A DNA stretch of 6,046 nucleotides from Taibaiella sp. (GCA_019454705.1 JACFNS010000166.1:1-6046); one strand, 5' to 3'; positions 1-5,483 are shown, counted from the first letter of the stretch. A program made the numbers and translations. Notes: generated by a model from the sequence alone, not told the origin.

Positions 1-1487
1 CGCTGGTGAACAACGATGCTGTAAGGGTGATACTGACCAGCAGCGAAATGTGCCTGACCAAAACAATGGATACCAGTAATGTTATTAACATGACCGTTGA
101 GCCGAACCTCACGCCGGATATTACCATCACCGTTAGCCCCGATGACACAGTATGTGCCGGAACGAATGTGGTATTCCTGGCTAATGCTACCAATGGTGGT
201 ACTTCGCCCACATATCAATGGAAAATAAATGGTAGTAACGTAGGTATTAACAGCAGTGGTTATACCAGCAATAGTTTTGTTACAGGTGATGTGGTAACCT
301 GTGTATTGACCAGCAATCACACTTGCGTAACCAAGACGATGGATACCAGCAATGCTGTGACCATGACGGTTAACCCGCTTACCACTCCGGGCGTGACTAT
401 ATCCGCTAATACAGGTACAACAGTATGTGCCAACGGAGAAGTCACCTTTACTGCCGTTCCGGTTAATGGTGGTACTACTCAGGCATATCAATGGAGGCTG
501 AACGGTGTCGATATATCCGGTGCTAACAGCACTACATATATGACCAACGGTTTGGCTACAAATGATATAATTACGTGTCGCCTGGATATTACGGCAGTAT
601 GCCCCAACCCCGACAGCGCTATCAGTAATGACTTAGTTATGAACGTGGTGAACCCAATGGCAGTAATAGCCGTATCCCCCAACGACACCATCTGCGAAAA
701 TCAGCCTGCGGCCTTTACTGTAACGGGTACGAATGTAGGTAATACTCCTTTGTACCAGTGGATGTTGAACGGTGTTGACCAAGTGGGTGTTACAGGTACA
801 TTGTTTACTATGAACTCTGTAGGACACCAGGATATTATCAGTATCGAATTTACGGGTAGTGATAACTGTATCAATGCACCTGTGGTGCCAGGCAGCAATA
901 CTATAACAATGACAGTGAACCCGGTGGCTGCACCAACAGTAGGTATTGCCGCTAATCCGGGAACTGTACTTACCAATAGTGATATTGTATGGTTCACCGC
1001 TTCTGCCAATACGCCTAATGTCATTTACCAGTGGCGCAAAAATGGTGTGAATATTCCTGGTGCTACGGGTATCACTTACACAGACCTCGATCCGCAGGAT
1101 GGTGACTCGTTCTCTCTCTGGATTCAGACTACCGATAGCTGCCGTACGCCGGATACTGCGGTCAGCAATATCGTTGTGCTGAGTGTAGGTGTGGGTGTGA
1201 AACAGCTGGCTGGTGAGCTGTTTGATAACGTGAATCTTGCGCCCAATCCTAACAATGGTACTTTTGTATTGAAAGGTAAATTGACATCCGGCAGAAGTGA
1301 TGAACGTGTGATGGTGGAAGTAGTGAATGCTGTCGGAGCAGTGATTTACAAAGAGGAAGTGCAGGTAAGCGATCACGAGTTGAATACGCGAATTGAGTTG
1401 GGTGATAGGGCGAACAATGGTCTGCACCTGGTGCGAATCAGCGCAGAGGGCAGGGTGCATATCATTAAGTTCATTGCCAACAGGTAA
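1..1487 (+). CDS. Secreted Ig-like repeat protein with C-terminal T9SS sorting domain (5' end outside window)
   Basis: This is the C-terminal part of a large extracellular protein. The frame is open from the left edge (first whole codon at position 3), so the start lies upstream; the GTG at position 6 is only an internal codon. The visible ~494 residues hold the end of one repeat and then four Ig/PKD-like repeats of about 90 residues. Each carries a Cys early on (VCAG, VCAN, ICEN), a YQW-x3-NG core strand, a G/H-x-D turn and a closing T(V)NP; the last repeat lacks the first Cys. The last ~90 residues form a type A T9SS sorting domain: N-LAPNPNNGTF, then V-x-NAVGAVIY, then a NGLHLVRIS strand and a basic end, IKFIANR. 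Such proteins cross the outer membrane by T9SS and lose this domain on release or anchoring. The passenger may be an adhesin or structural protein; no enzymatic domain is visible. A hairpin terminator follows. Confidence 0.88.
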   Translation, partial: LVNNDAVRVILTSSEMCLTKTMDTSNVINMTVEPNLTPDITITVSPDDTVCAGTNVVFLANATNGGTSPTYQWKINGSNVGINSSGYTSNSFVTGDVVTCVLTSNHTCVTKTMDTSNAVTMTVNPLTTPGVTISANTGTTVCANGEVTFTAVPVNGGTTQAYQWRLNGVDISGANSTTYMTNGLATNDIITCRLDITAVCPNPDSAISNDLVMNVVNPMAVIAVSPNDTICENQPAAFTVTGTNVGNTPLYQWMLNGVDQVGVTGTLFTMNSVGHQDIISIEFTGSDNCINAPVVPGSNTITMTVNPVAAPTVGIAANPGTVLTNSDIVWFTASANTPNVIYQWRKNGVNIPGATGITYTDLDPQDGDSFSLWIQTTDSCRTPDTAVSNIVVLSVGVGVKQLAGELFDNVNLAPNPNNGTFVLKGKLTSGRSDERVMVEVVNAVGAVIYKEEVQVSDHELNTRIELGDRANNGLHLVRISAEGRVHIIKFIANR

Positions 1488-1508
1488 TAATACTTTGAAT
1501 TAATAGTC

Positions 1509-1536
1509 AGAAGGCTGTCCTAACGGGCAGCCTTCT
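1509..1536 (+). terminator. Rho-independent-type hairpin after the Ig-repeat gene
   Basis: AGAAGGCTG (1509-1517) pairs perfectly with CAGCCTTCT (1528-1536). Three more inner pairs (one G-T) extend the stem to 12 bp around a TAAC loop. Only a short T run (TTTAT) follows. It lies 21 nt after the stop codon of the surface protein. Confidence 0.75.
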
Positions 1537-1548
1537 TTATGTGGGGGC

Positions 1549-1587
1549 AAAATAAAAAATAGCCATCCTAAGATGACTATTTTGTTT
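1549..1587. terminator. AT-rich hairpin terminator 3' of the aberrant tRNA-Pro copy
   Basis: Bases 1556-1567 pair with 1572-1583 with a single C-A mismatch (loop CTAA). On the minus strand it begins 8 nt beyond the end of the degenerate tRNA-Pro copy at 1592 and runs into TTTTTTATTTT, as expected of a tRNA terminator. On the plus strand it ends in TTTTGTTTT, so it can also work as a second stop for the surface-protein transcript. Confidence 0.6.
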
Positions 1588-1591
1588 TATG

Positions 1592-1683
1592 TCGGGACGA
1601 CTGGATTAGCTTCGCTGAAAGAAGTTCGAACCAGCGACCCTCCCGCCGATGGCGGGATGCGTACCGGGCTGCGCTACGTCCCG
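1592..1683 (-). pseudogene. Aberrant tRNA-Pro copy A (palindrome in anticodon arm, 19-nt insertion in T loop)
   Basis: On the minus strand the first 22 nt (acceptor 5' strand and D arm up to GGTA) are identical to the intact tRNA-Pro at 1978-2051. The rest of the D stem and the anticodon arm are then replaced by CGCA plus a palindrome, TCCCGCC-ATC-GGCGGGA. The variable region and T stem (GGGTCGCTGGTTCGAA) are again identical. A 19-nt insertion follows inside the T loop, and then a perfect TCCAGTCGTCCCGACA 3' end. The 7-bp acceptor stem is fully paired and a terminator follows. There is no usable anticodon loop, so it cannot decode proline. The GTT just before the 5' end is shared with the other two copies and directly follows the stop codon of the GIY-YIG gene. 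It may be a dead tRNA or a tRNA-like repeat element. Confidence 0.8.
1641..1657. repeat. GC-rich palindrome, copy A
   Basis: A 7-bp perfect inverted repeat, TCCCGCC / GGCGGGA, closes a 3-nt loop (GAT on the plus strand). It sits where the anticodon stem-loop of the tRNA-Pro copy should be. The same stem, shortened by one pair and with a different loop, recurs at 2096-2111. Confidence 0.8.
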
Positions 1684-1686
1684 AAC

Positions 1687-1932
1687 CTATTGCAGTTTAT
1701 TATTGTCCTGCAAATATCTTTTTATTCCTCTTTTCTTAATCTTCTTCTCTAATGCCATCGCCTCACTTCTGGATTTACACTCAATAGTGGTAACTAACTG
1801 CCATGGCACGCCTTTAGATGTGTACTTTCCTTTACCCCTATTATGTTCGTCCAGGCGTTTGAGTACATTGTCTGCAATTCCGGCATAATATTTTTGAGTA
1901 GAATTACTGTAGAGTATATACATGTACTTCAT
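1687..1932 (-). CDS. Small GIY-YIG endonuclease-domain protein (YhbQ/UPF0213-like)
   Basis: This 81-residue protein consists of a single GIY-YIG nuclease domain of the short form common in Bacteroidota. The signature is complete: Y5-I6-L7 (the GIY strand), Y15-Y16-A17-G18 (the YIG strand), catalytic-type R26 in LKRLDEHN with H30 and N31, and the metal-binding glutamate E62 in ALEKKIKKR. The basic end (KKIKKRGIKR) could bind DNA. No separate DNA-recognition domain is present, so the target cannot be predicted. The ATG at 1932 lies 10 nt after the U tract of the tRNA-Pro terminator and has no visible promoter, so expression may depend on read-through. A second ATG three codons in is an alternative start. 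The stop codon TAG touches the repeated GTT at the head of the aberrant tRNA copy at 1592-1683. The family label is sure; cellular role and mobility are inference. Confidence 0.85.
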   Translation of the reverse strand: MKYMYILYSNSTQKYYAGIADNVLKRLDEHNRGKGKYTSKGVPWQLVTTIECKSRSEAMALEKKIKKRGIKRYLQDNNKLQ

Positions 1933-1942
1933 TCATACACAT

Positions 1943-1972
1943 AAAAATAGGGAGTCTTTCTAAGACTCCCTA
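1943..1972 (-). terminator. Intrinsic terminator of tRNA-Pro
   Basis: A perfect 11-bp hairpin (1948-1958 with 1962-1972, 3-nt loop, stem containing GGGAGTCTT) is followed on the minus strand by TTTTT. It starts 5 nt past the 3' end of the tRNA. This is a textbook intrinsic terminator, yet an open reading frame starts just beyond it. Confidence 0.88.
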
Positions 1973-1977
1973 CAATG

Positions 1978-2051
1978 TCGGGACGACTGGATTCGAACCA
2001 GCGACCCCTTGCACCCCATGCAAGTGCGCTACCGGGCTGCGCTACGTCCCG
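1978..2051 (-). tRNA. tRNA-Pro (anticodon GGG)
   Basis: The 74-nt sequence folds into a complete cloverleaf on the minus strand. The acceptor stem is CGGGACG/CGTCCCG and the D stem GCGC/GCGC around AGCCCGGTA. The anticodon stem CTTGC/GCAAG encloses the loop ATGGGGT, giving anticodon GGG with U33 and G37. The T stem GCTGG/CCAGT encloses TTCGAAT, and the discriminator base is A. It reads CCC and probably CCU. The genome does not encode the full CCA (the sequence reads A-CA-T), so CCA must be added after transcription. It lies between two aberrant copies of itself (1592-1683 and 2089-2137) and is followed at once by its terminator. No clear promoter lies in the 37-nt gap upstream; transcription probably starts at the -7 element at 2159-2166. 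Confidence 0.96.
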
Positions 2052-2088
2052 AACTATTCCGGTACTAATTTTATTTTCTACAACCTTG

Positions 2089-2137
2089 GCGACCCTCCCG
2101 CCTCAGCGGGATGCGTACCGGGCTGCGCTACGTCCCG
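2089..2137 (-). pseudogene. Aberrant tRNA-Pro 5' half, copy C
   Basis: On the minus strand this copies the tRNA-Pro acceptor 5' strand and D arm, then the same derived palindrome segment as copy A, then the variable region GGGTCGC, where similarity ends. Including the leading GTT it matches copy A for 35 nt up to the palindrome loop and 13 nt after it. Only the loop differs (5 nt in A, 4 nt here). The next bases, CAAGGTTGTAGAA, may be a worn trace of the T loop GGTTCGAA. It has no 3' acceptor strand and cannot be a tRNA. It is the copy nearest the upstream promoter, so it is probably transcribed as the leader of the intact tRNA-Pro. Confidence 0.8.
2096..2111. repeat. GC-rich palindrome, copy C
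   Basis: A perfect 6-bp inverted repeat TCCCGC / GCGGGA has loop CTCA on the plus strand (TGAG on the minus). The stem equals that at 1641-1657 while the loop differs in sequence and length, suggesting the hairpin itself is maintained or was spread as a unit. Confidence 0.78.
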
Positions 2138-2158
2138 AACAACCTGTTTTTCGGACGG

Positions 2159-2166
2159 CAAAGATA
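2159..2166 (-). promoter_or_regulatory. -7 element of the tRNA-Pro locus promoter
   Basis: The minus strand reads TATCTTTG, an exact match to the Bacteroidota -7 consensus TAnnTTTG. It lies 21 nt upstream of the aberrant tRNA half and 27 nt past the folE stop codon. No TTG is found at the usual 19-21 bp upstream, so only half of the promoter is supported. It would drive copy C and the intact tRNA-Pro as one transcript. Confidence 0.5.
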
Positions 2167-2193
2167 AGTGAAAAATCTTCTTTTCCTACGATT

Positions 2194-2790
2194 TTATCGC
2201 AAGTCAGCACTAATCAACCTAAGGAATTCTGACCTGGTTGAGTTGTTTTGAAACTGTCCGCTGAAGGCTGATGTTGTAGTAACACTATTCTGCTTTTGCA
2301 CGCCGCGCATCATCATGCACAGGTGGTTAGCCTCTATTACTACAGCTACTCCCAGCGGGTTGAGCGTTTCCTGTATTACATCCAGTACCTGGTGCGTCAT
2401 ACGCTCCTGCACCTGCAGGCGTCGGGCATAGCAATCTACCACGCGTGCTATTTTACTCAACCCGGTTATGTATCCGTTGGGTATATAAGCTACATGAGCC
2501 TTGCCATAGAATGGCAGCATATGATGTTCGCACATAGAATAAAGTTCTATGTCTTTTACGATTACCATCTCACTATATGTCTCATGAAATTTGGCTGATT
2601 CTAATATAGCGCGGGCATCCATCTGGTAGCCTTGCGTCAGGTATTGCATGGCTTTGGCTACGCGCTCAGGTGTTTTATGCAGACCTTCACGTTCTACATC
2701 TTCACCCAATTCTGTAATAATGCTACGGTAGCTATTAATCAGGCTCTCTGTTTCGGCTTGGCTGTATTCTTCCTTCTTTTTGTAAGACAT
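2194..2790 (-). CDS. folE: GTP cyclohydrolase I (FolE)
   Basis: The enzyme converts GTP to 7,8-dihydroneopterin triphosphate and formate in the cytoplasm, the entry step to folate, queuosine precursors and biopterin. The 198-residue protein has the usual length for the type IA family. The zinc site and active site are intact: C87-E-H-H90 in [10 protein letters not shown], and H156-L-C158 in [35 protein letters not shown] (110-132) and the C-terminal FLRLI are classic family features. [11 protein letters not shown] (38-48) marks the start of the conserved core. It lies 13 nt downstream of the PTPS-family gene on the same strand, so the two are almost certainly cotranscribed. No Shine-Dalgarno sequence precedes the ATG, as usual in Bacteroidota. 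No convincing terminator follows; only a weak AT-rich hairpin could form near 2173-2196. Confidence 0.97.
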   Translation of the reverse strand: MSYKKKEEYSQAETESLINSYRSIITELGEDVEREGLHKTPERVAKAMQYLTQGYQMDARAILESAKFHETYSEMVIVKDIELYSMCEHHMLPFYGKAHVAYIPNGYITGLSKIARVVDCYARRLQVQERMTHQVLDVIQETLNPLGVAVVIEANHLCMMMRGVQKQNSVTTTSAFSGQFQNNSTRSEFLRLISADLR

Positions 2791-2803
2791 GTATATGTTC
2801 AGA

Positions 2804-3214
2804 TTATCCGTAATATTCTACATATATACGGGGAGTTTCCTGTAGTTTGATATAATGCAGCAAGGCACCTTCTTTTTCTATATGGGGCTTCAGTTCATTC
2901 CATATTGCTATGGCAAAGTTCTCTGCACTGGTAAACTTGCCTTTCATAAAAGGTACATCCATGTTCAGGTTACGATGGTCCACCTGTTCGACAATTACCT
3001 CTTTAATCAGGTCGCCCAGTGTTTTGGCATTAAATACGAAACCGGTTTCAGGGTGTGGCTCACCCTTGATAGTTACAAACAGTTCGTAGTTGTGGCCATG
3101 CCAGTTTGGATTAGCACATTTTCCGAAGACTTCGATGTTTTTTTCTTCGCTCCAGCTTTCATTATACAGTTTGTGGGCTGCATTGAAATGCTCCACTCTT
3201 GTAAGGTAAACCAT
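2804..3214 (-). CDS. 6-pyruvoyl-tetrahydropterin synthase / 6-carboxytetrahydropterin synthase family protein
   Basis: This COG0720 enzyme acts on dihydroneopterin triphosphate, the product of the adjacent folE. The 136-residue protein carries the zinc ligands H14 (HFNAAHKL), H39 and H41 (WHGHNYE), the active-site cysteine C33, the D79-H80 pair (VDHRNLN), the T-SAEN motif (95-99) and the substrate-anchoring E126 (LQETPR). The spacing is C-x5-HGH, the pattern of tetrahydrobiopterin-forming PTPS enzymes such as the mammalian one, rather than C-x3-HGH of classical QueD. An automatic annotation would probably say QueD. Which product it makes is not settled by sequence alone; bifunctional members of this family are known. 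It is the first gene of a two-gene operon with folE and has a strong promoter just upstream. Confidence 0.9.
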   Translation of the reverse strand: MVYLTRVEHFNAAHKLYNESWSEEKNIEVFGKCANPNWHGHNYELFVTIKGEPHPETGFVFNAKTLGDLIKEVIVEQVDHRNLNMDVPFMKGKFTSAENFAIAIWNELKPHIEKEGALLHYIKLQETPRIYVEYYG

Positions 3215-3236
3215 TGTCAGTTTTTAAATTATCCTG

Positions 3237-3270
3237 CAAAATTAGCTTTACTGTAGCTTTTACGCAAAAA
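3237..3270 (-). promoter_or_regulatory. Promoter of the PTPS-folE operon
   Basis: On the minus strand TTTTTG (3265-3270) is followed after 20 bp by TAATTTTG (3237-3244). This fits both boxes of the Bacteroidota housekeeping promoter (TTTG ... TAnnTTTG). The transcript would start near 3230 and leave a leader of only about 15-20 nt before the ATG at 3214. Confidence 0.8.
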
Positions 3271-3286
3271 TGTAGTTATTTGTAGT

Positions 3287-3967
3287 ATGAAAATACTGGT
3301 GACAGCAGCCACAGAGGCTGAAATAGCCCTATCAATAAAACACATAGCCTCTATAGGGAAAGAGGTAAAACCGCTTGTTTTTGAACATAATGGCCATGAA
3401 ATTGCCTTTGTGGTTACAGGGGTAGGAATGGTAGCTACGGCATATAACCTGACCCGAATACTGACCACCGGGCAATATGACTTCATATTGCAGGCAGGTA
3501 TAGCCGGTGCTTTCAACCGTAATATTCCCTTAGGAGAAGTTTTAGCAGTAAGTAGCGACAGGTTTGCAGATTTGGGGGCGGAAGACGGAGAGAATTTTAT
3601 TGATGTATTCGATTTAGGTTTGGACAATCCTAACCAGGCGCCTTATACCAATAAACTACTGTTAAACCCATACATGGGTGAATTGGATATACAGTTAAAG
3701 GCAGTGGAAGCTATCACCGTTAATACTGCTACAGGCAGCTATTCATCGGTAGAACGTTTGCAAAGACTATATCCCGGTGTGCTGGAAAGTATGGAAGGGG
3801 CAGCATTTCATTATGTATGCCTGTGCGAAAATGTGAAATTTCTGCAAATAAGGGCTGTGTCAAATTATATAGAAAGGCGCAACAGAGATGCCTGGCAGAT
3901 TGAGCTTGCCGTCAACAACCTCAACGAATTCCTGTTAAAGTATATAATAGAGAAAACTGCACAATGA
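3287..3967 (+). CDS. mqnB: Futalosine hydrolase (MqnB)
   Basis: The enzyme splits futalosine into dehypoxanthinyl futalosine and hypoxanthine in the futalosine route to menaquinone. The 226-residue protein has the fold of the PNP/MTA-SAH nucleosidase family. Visible features are an N-terminal strand MKILVTAATEAEI, a base/ribose loop QAGIAGAF (69-76), the MqnB-like block GEVLAVSSDRFADLGAEDG (83-101), the ribose-binding ESMEGAA (167-173) and RAVSNYIERRNRDAW (189-203). N193 stands where methylthioadenosine nucleosidases have the catalytic Asp; Asn suits a 6-oxopurine such as hypoxanthine and argues for MqnB rather than MTAN. It is divergent from the PTPS gene across 72 bp. A plus-strand TAGCTTTT (3254-3261, 7 of 8 consensus bases) is a weak promoter candidate. 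It overlaps the next gene by ATGA, implying translational coupling. Confidence 0.92.
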   Translation: MKILVTAATEAEIALSIKHIASIGKEVKPLVFEHNGHEIAFVVTGVGMVATAYNLTRILTTGQYDFILQAGIAGAFNRNIPLGEVLAVSSDRFADLGAEDGENFIDVFDLGLDNPNQAPYTNKLLLNPYMGELDIQLKAVEAITVNTATGSYSSVERLQRLYPGVLESMEGAAFHYVCLCENVKFLQIRAVSNYIERRNRDAWQIELAVNNLNEFLLKYIIEKTAQ

Positions 3968-4763
3968 GCTATGTGATACAGGGTGGGCAGGAAGGGAAGG
4001 CAAGGCTCAGCATATTAGGCCAGGCAATGAACAGCTATTCTCTAAACGCCTTACTGAAAGCAGGATTAAAGCAAGGTAGTAAGTGCCTGGATGCAGGATG
4101 TGGTGGAGGTACTATGACCTATGCTATGGCCGAAATAGCAGGACCGGATGGTTTTGTAACCGCCATAGACCATGATGCTGAAATTATCAGGCTCAATAAT
4201 GAGGAATTGGCATTGTTGAAGGTGTGTAATATCGGTTTCAGGCATGAGGAAGTATATGATTTAACTGAAACTGAGGAGTATGATATAATATTCGCGCGGT
4301 TTCTGCTCTCTCATCTGTCCAACCCGGCTTTGGCCATCAGCAAAATGGTAAGCGCCTTGAAACCCGGAGGTTGGCTGGTTACGGAGGATGTACACTTCTC
4401 CGGGCATTTTTGTTATCCCTCCAATGGGGCGTTTGACACCTACCTGGAATGGTATGCCCGGGCTGTAAAGTATAACGGGGGCGATGCTGAATTTGGCGTG
4501 AAATTATATGAACACTTATTCGGTTCGGGTTTGGTTTGCAGGATGTGCAATTAGAAGTAATACAGCCGGTGGGTGTTTCCGGCCCTGCAAAACAAATGAG
4601 CCTCATTACATTGGAGAAAATACGACATTCGGTACTGGCAACAGGCCTGGCTACCCCTGAGGAGTTTGAGAAAGTTGATGAAGAACTGAAGGCCTTTACT
4701 GCCGACGCGCGTTCCATCATCAGCATGCCTCGTATTTTCCAGGTATGGGGCAGGAAACCTTAG
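3964..4763 (+). CDS. Class I SAM-dependent methyltransferase, interrupted by a -1 frame change
   Basis: The first frame (3964-4554) encodes a Rossmann methyltransferase. It has an N-terminal helix region YVIQGGQEGKARL, SAM motif I C-LDAGCGGGT (41-50), the acidic residue D69 in VTAIDHD, motif IV EEYDIIFARFLLSHL and LKPGGWLVTEDV. It ends abruptly with a nonsense tail, VCRMCN. The missing C-terminus continues without a gap in the -1 frame from about 4533 to 4763 (GLQDVQLEVIQPVG ... PRIFQVWGRKP). Joining the frames gives about 266 residues, a normal length for this family. The break is at GGGTTTG (4527-4533). It may be a true mutation, a one-base sequencing loss in a G/T run, or programmed frameshifting. 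The start overlaps the mqnB stop (ATGA). The substrate is unknown; a role in quinone methylation is suggested only by the neighbour. Confidence 0.85.
4527..4591 (+). other. Possible -1 frameshift site with downstream paired RNA
   Basis: G_GGT_TTG (4527-4533) is in the zero frame of the methyltransferase and has the X_XXY_YYZ form of slippery sites; a -1 slip leads exactly into the frame that encodes the rest of the protein. TTTGCAGG (4535-4542) pairs perfectly with CCTGCAAA (4584-4591). Inside this loop GCCGG (4565-4569) pairs with CCGGC (4579-4583), which touches the outer helix. The spacer is only 1 nt (4 nt if the A-U pairs open), shorter than the usual 5-9, so function is speculative. Confidence 0.3.
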
Positions 4764-4875
4764 ATTCACATTAAAAAATAAAAATTCTACTATTTTTAAC
4801 TATTGAGCAGCTATTATTTATAAGATAAAAAATATATCTTGTACGCTTGTATGAAAATTCAGGTAAGTCAAAATA

Positions 4876-4906
4876 TTTGGACAAGTAAGTATCTTAATTA
4901 ATTTTG
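4876..4906 (+). promoter_or_regulatory. Promoter of the PUR-family gene
   Basis: TTTG (4876-4879), then 19 bp, then TAATTTTG (4899-4906), matches both Bacteroidota promoter boxes. The expected start is near 4912, giving a leader of about 30 nt that is A-rich just before the GTG start at 4941. The 177-bp gap between the methyltransferase and this gene is very AT-rich and shows nothing else convincing. Confidence 0.78.
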
Positions 4907-4940
4907 TTACCACTCTAACATTTAAAAAAAACATTGAACT

Positions 4941-5408
4941 GTGGCGTACGAAAACAAAAACTTCAGCGACAACCGTAACAACGAAAGCATTTACAGCAAA
5001 CGAATCAGGGCAGGGAAGAGAAGGACGTATTTCTTCGATGTAAGGTCAACACGCGGAAATGACTATTTCATCACCATTACTGAAAGCAAAAAGAGGTTTG
5101 ACGATAACGGCTACGAGAGGCATAAGATGTTCCTGTACAAAGAGGACTTCAATAAATTTATCGCAGCATTGAACGAGACTGTTGATTATGTAAAGACAGA
5201 GCTGATGCCCGACTTCGATTTTGATGCTTTCAACCACGATAACGAAGAAGGCGAGGGTGGAGATAGTGAATACGCTACGGGTAACAACAGCTATACTACT
5301 CATCAGCAGGAATCTGTGAAAGAAACCATCGTTAGTGAAGCTGAGCCTGAAACTACAGTTGTAGCGTCAACTAATGATGACAGCAACGTGGACGACTGGA
5401 AAATATAA
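4941..5408 (+). CDS. PUR-family DNA/RNA-binding protein (DUF3276)
   Basis: This 155-residue protein matches the bacterial PUR-alpha-like family found throughout Bacteroidota and in Borrelia, where a homologue binds nucleic acids. The conserved block is residues 18-88: YSKRIRAGKRRTYFFDVRSTR, DYFITITESKKRF, and HKMFLYKEDFNKFIAALNETVDYVK. It forms one PUR repeat, which probably dimerises. Residues 91-155 are an acidic, low-complexity and likely disordered tail ending in NVDDWKI. Translation starts at GTG: the in-frame TGA at 4935-4937 rules out an earlier start, and the N-terminus MAYENKN fits the family. It has its own promoter and terminator, so it is monocistronic. Its role is probably in nucleic-acid binding and regulation; targets cannot be read from sequence. 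Confidence 0.9.
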   Translation: MAYENKNFSDNRNNESIYSKRIRAGKRRTYFFDVRSTRGNDYFITITESKKRFDDNGYERHKMFLYKEDFNKFIAALNETVDYVKTELMPDFDFDAFNHDNEEGEGGDSEYATGNNSYTTHQQESVKETIVSEAEPETTVVASTNDDSNVDDWKI

Positions 5409-5428
5409 CAAGCAATAACATTGAATAG

Positions 5429-5463
5429 AAAAAGCCGTCCGGGTACACCGCGACGGCTTTTTT
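5429..5463. terminator. Bidirectional intrinsic terminator
   Basis: AAAAAGCCGTC (5429-5439) pairs with GACGGCTTTTT (5452-5462); a short inner CGG/CCG helix can extend it. It is followed by a T run on the plus strand and the mirror T run on the minus strand. It lies between two convergent genes (PUR family and DUF3098) and can serve both. Confidence 0.9.
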
Positions 5464-5483
5464 AATATCGGAATATATTCTAC

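Noticed and set aside
633..1460. Long minus-strand open frame (275 codons) inside the Ig-repeat gene
   Set aside because: Its composition (rich in His, Ile, Thr, Ser) and lack of any domain mark it as a shadow of the repeat-coding strand.
1649..1888. Open frame on the plus strand reading [13 protein letters not shown]...
   Set aside because: It is antisense to the aberrant tRNA copy and the GIY-YIG gene; the GCATSRT peptide is only the reverse translation of tRNA-Pro sequence.
1933..1947. Promoter or ribosome binding site for the GIY-YIG gene
   Set aside because: Only about 10 nt separate the terminator U tract from the ATG. No TAnnTTTG box or purine-rich site is visible there.
1978..2137. 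Classical integrase att-site duplication from an island inserted in tRNA-Pro
   Set aside because: Islands normally leave a short copy of the tRNA 3' end and carry an integrase. Here the shared part is the 5' half, the copies carry a common internal change, and no integrase is seen.
1592..2140. A CRISPR array or a normal tRNA gene cluster
   Set aside because: There are only three related units of different structure with unequal spacing, and two of them cannot form a tRNA.
2173..2196. Terminator for the PTPS-folE operon
   Set aside because: Only a weak AAAATC/GATTTT helix with a long loop and no GC core can form, so it was not listed as a feature.
1975..2232. Open frame on the plus strand reading [26 protein letters not shown]...
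   Set aside because: This is the familiar spurious translation of a tRNA gene antisense strand. The peptide covers the intact tRNA-Pro and copy C.
4802..4860. Hairpin AAGATA...TATCTT as a terminator or regulatory element upstream of the PUR gene
   Set aside because: A 6-bp all-weak stem in very AT-rich DNA is expected by chance, and no T run follows it.
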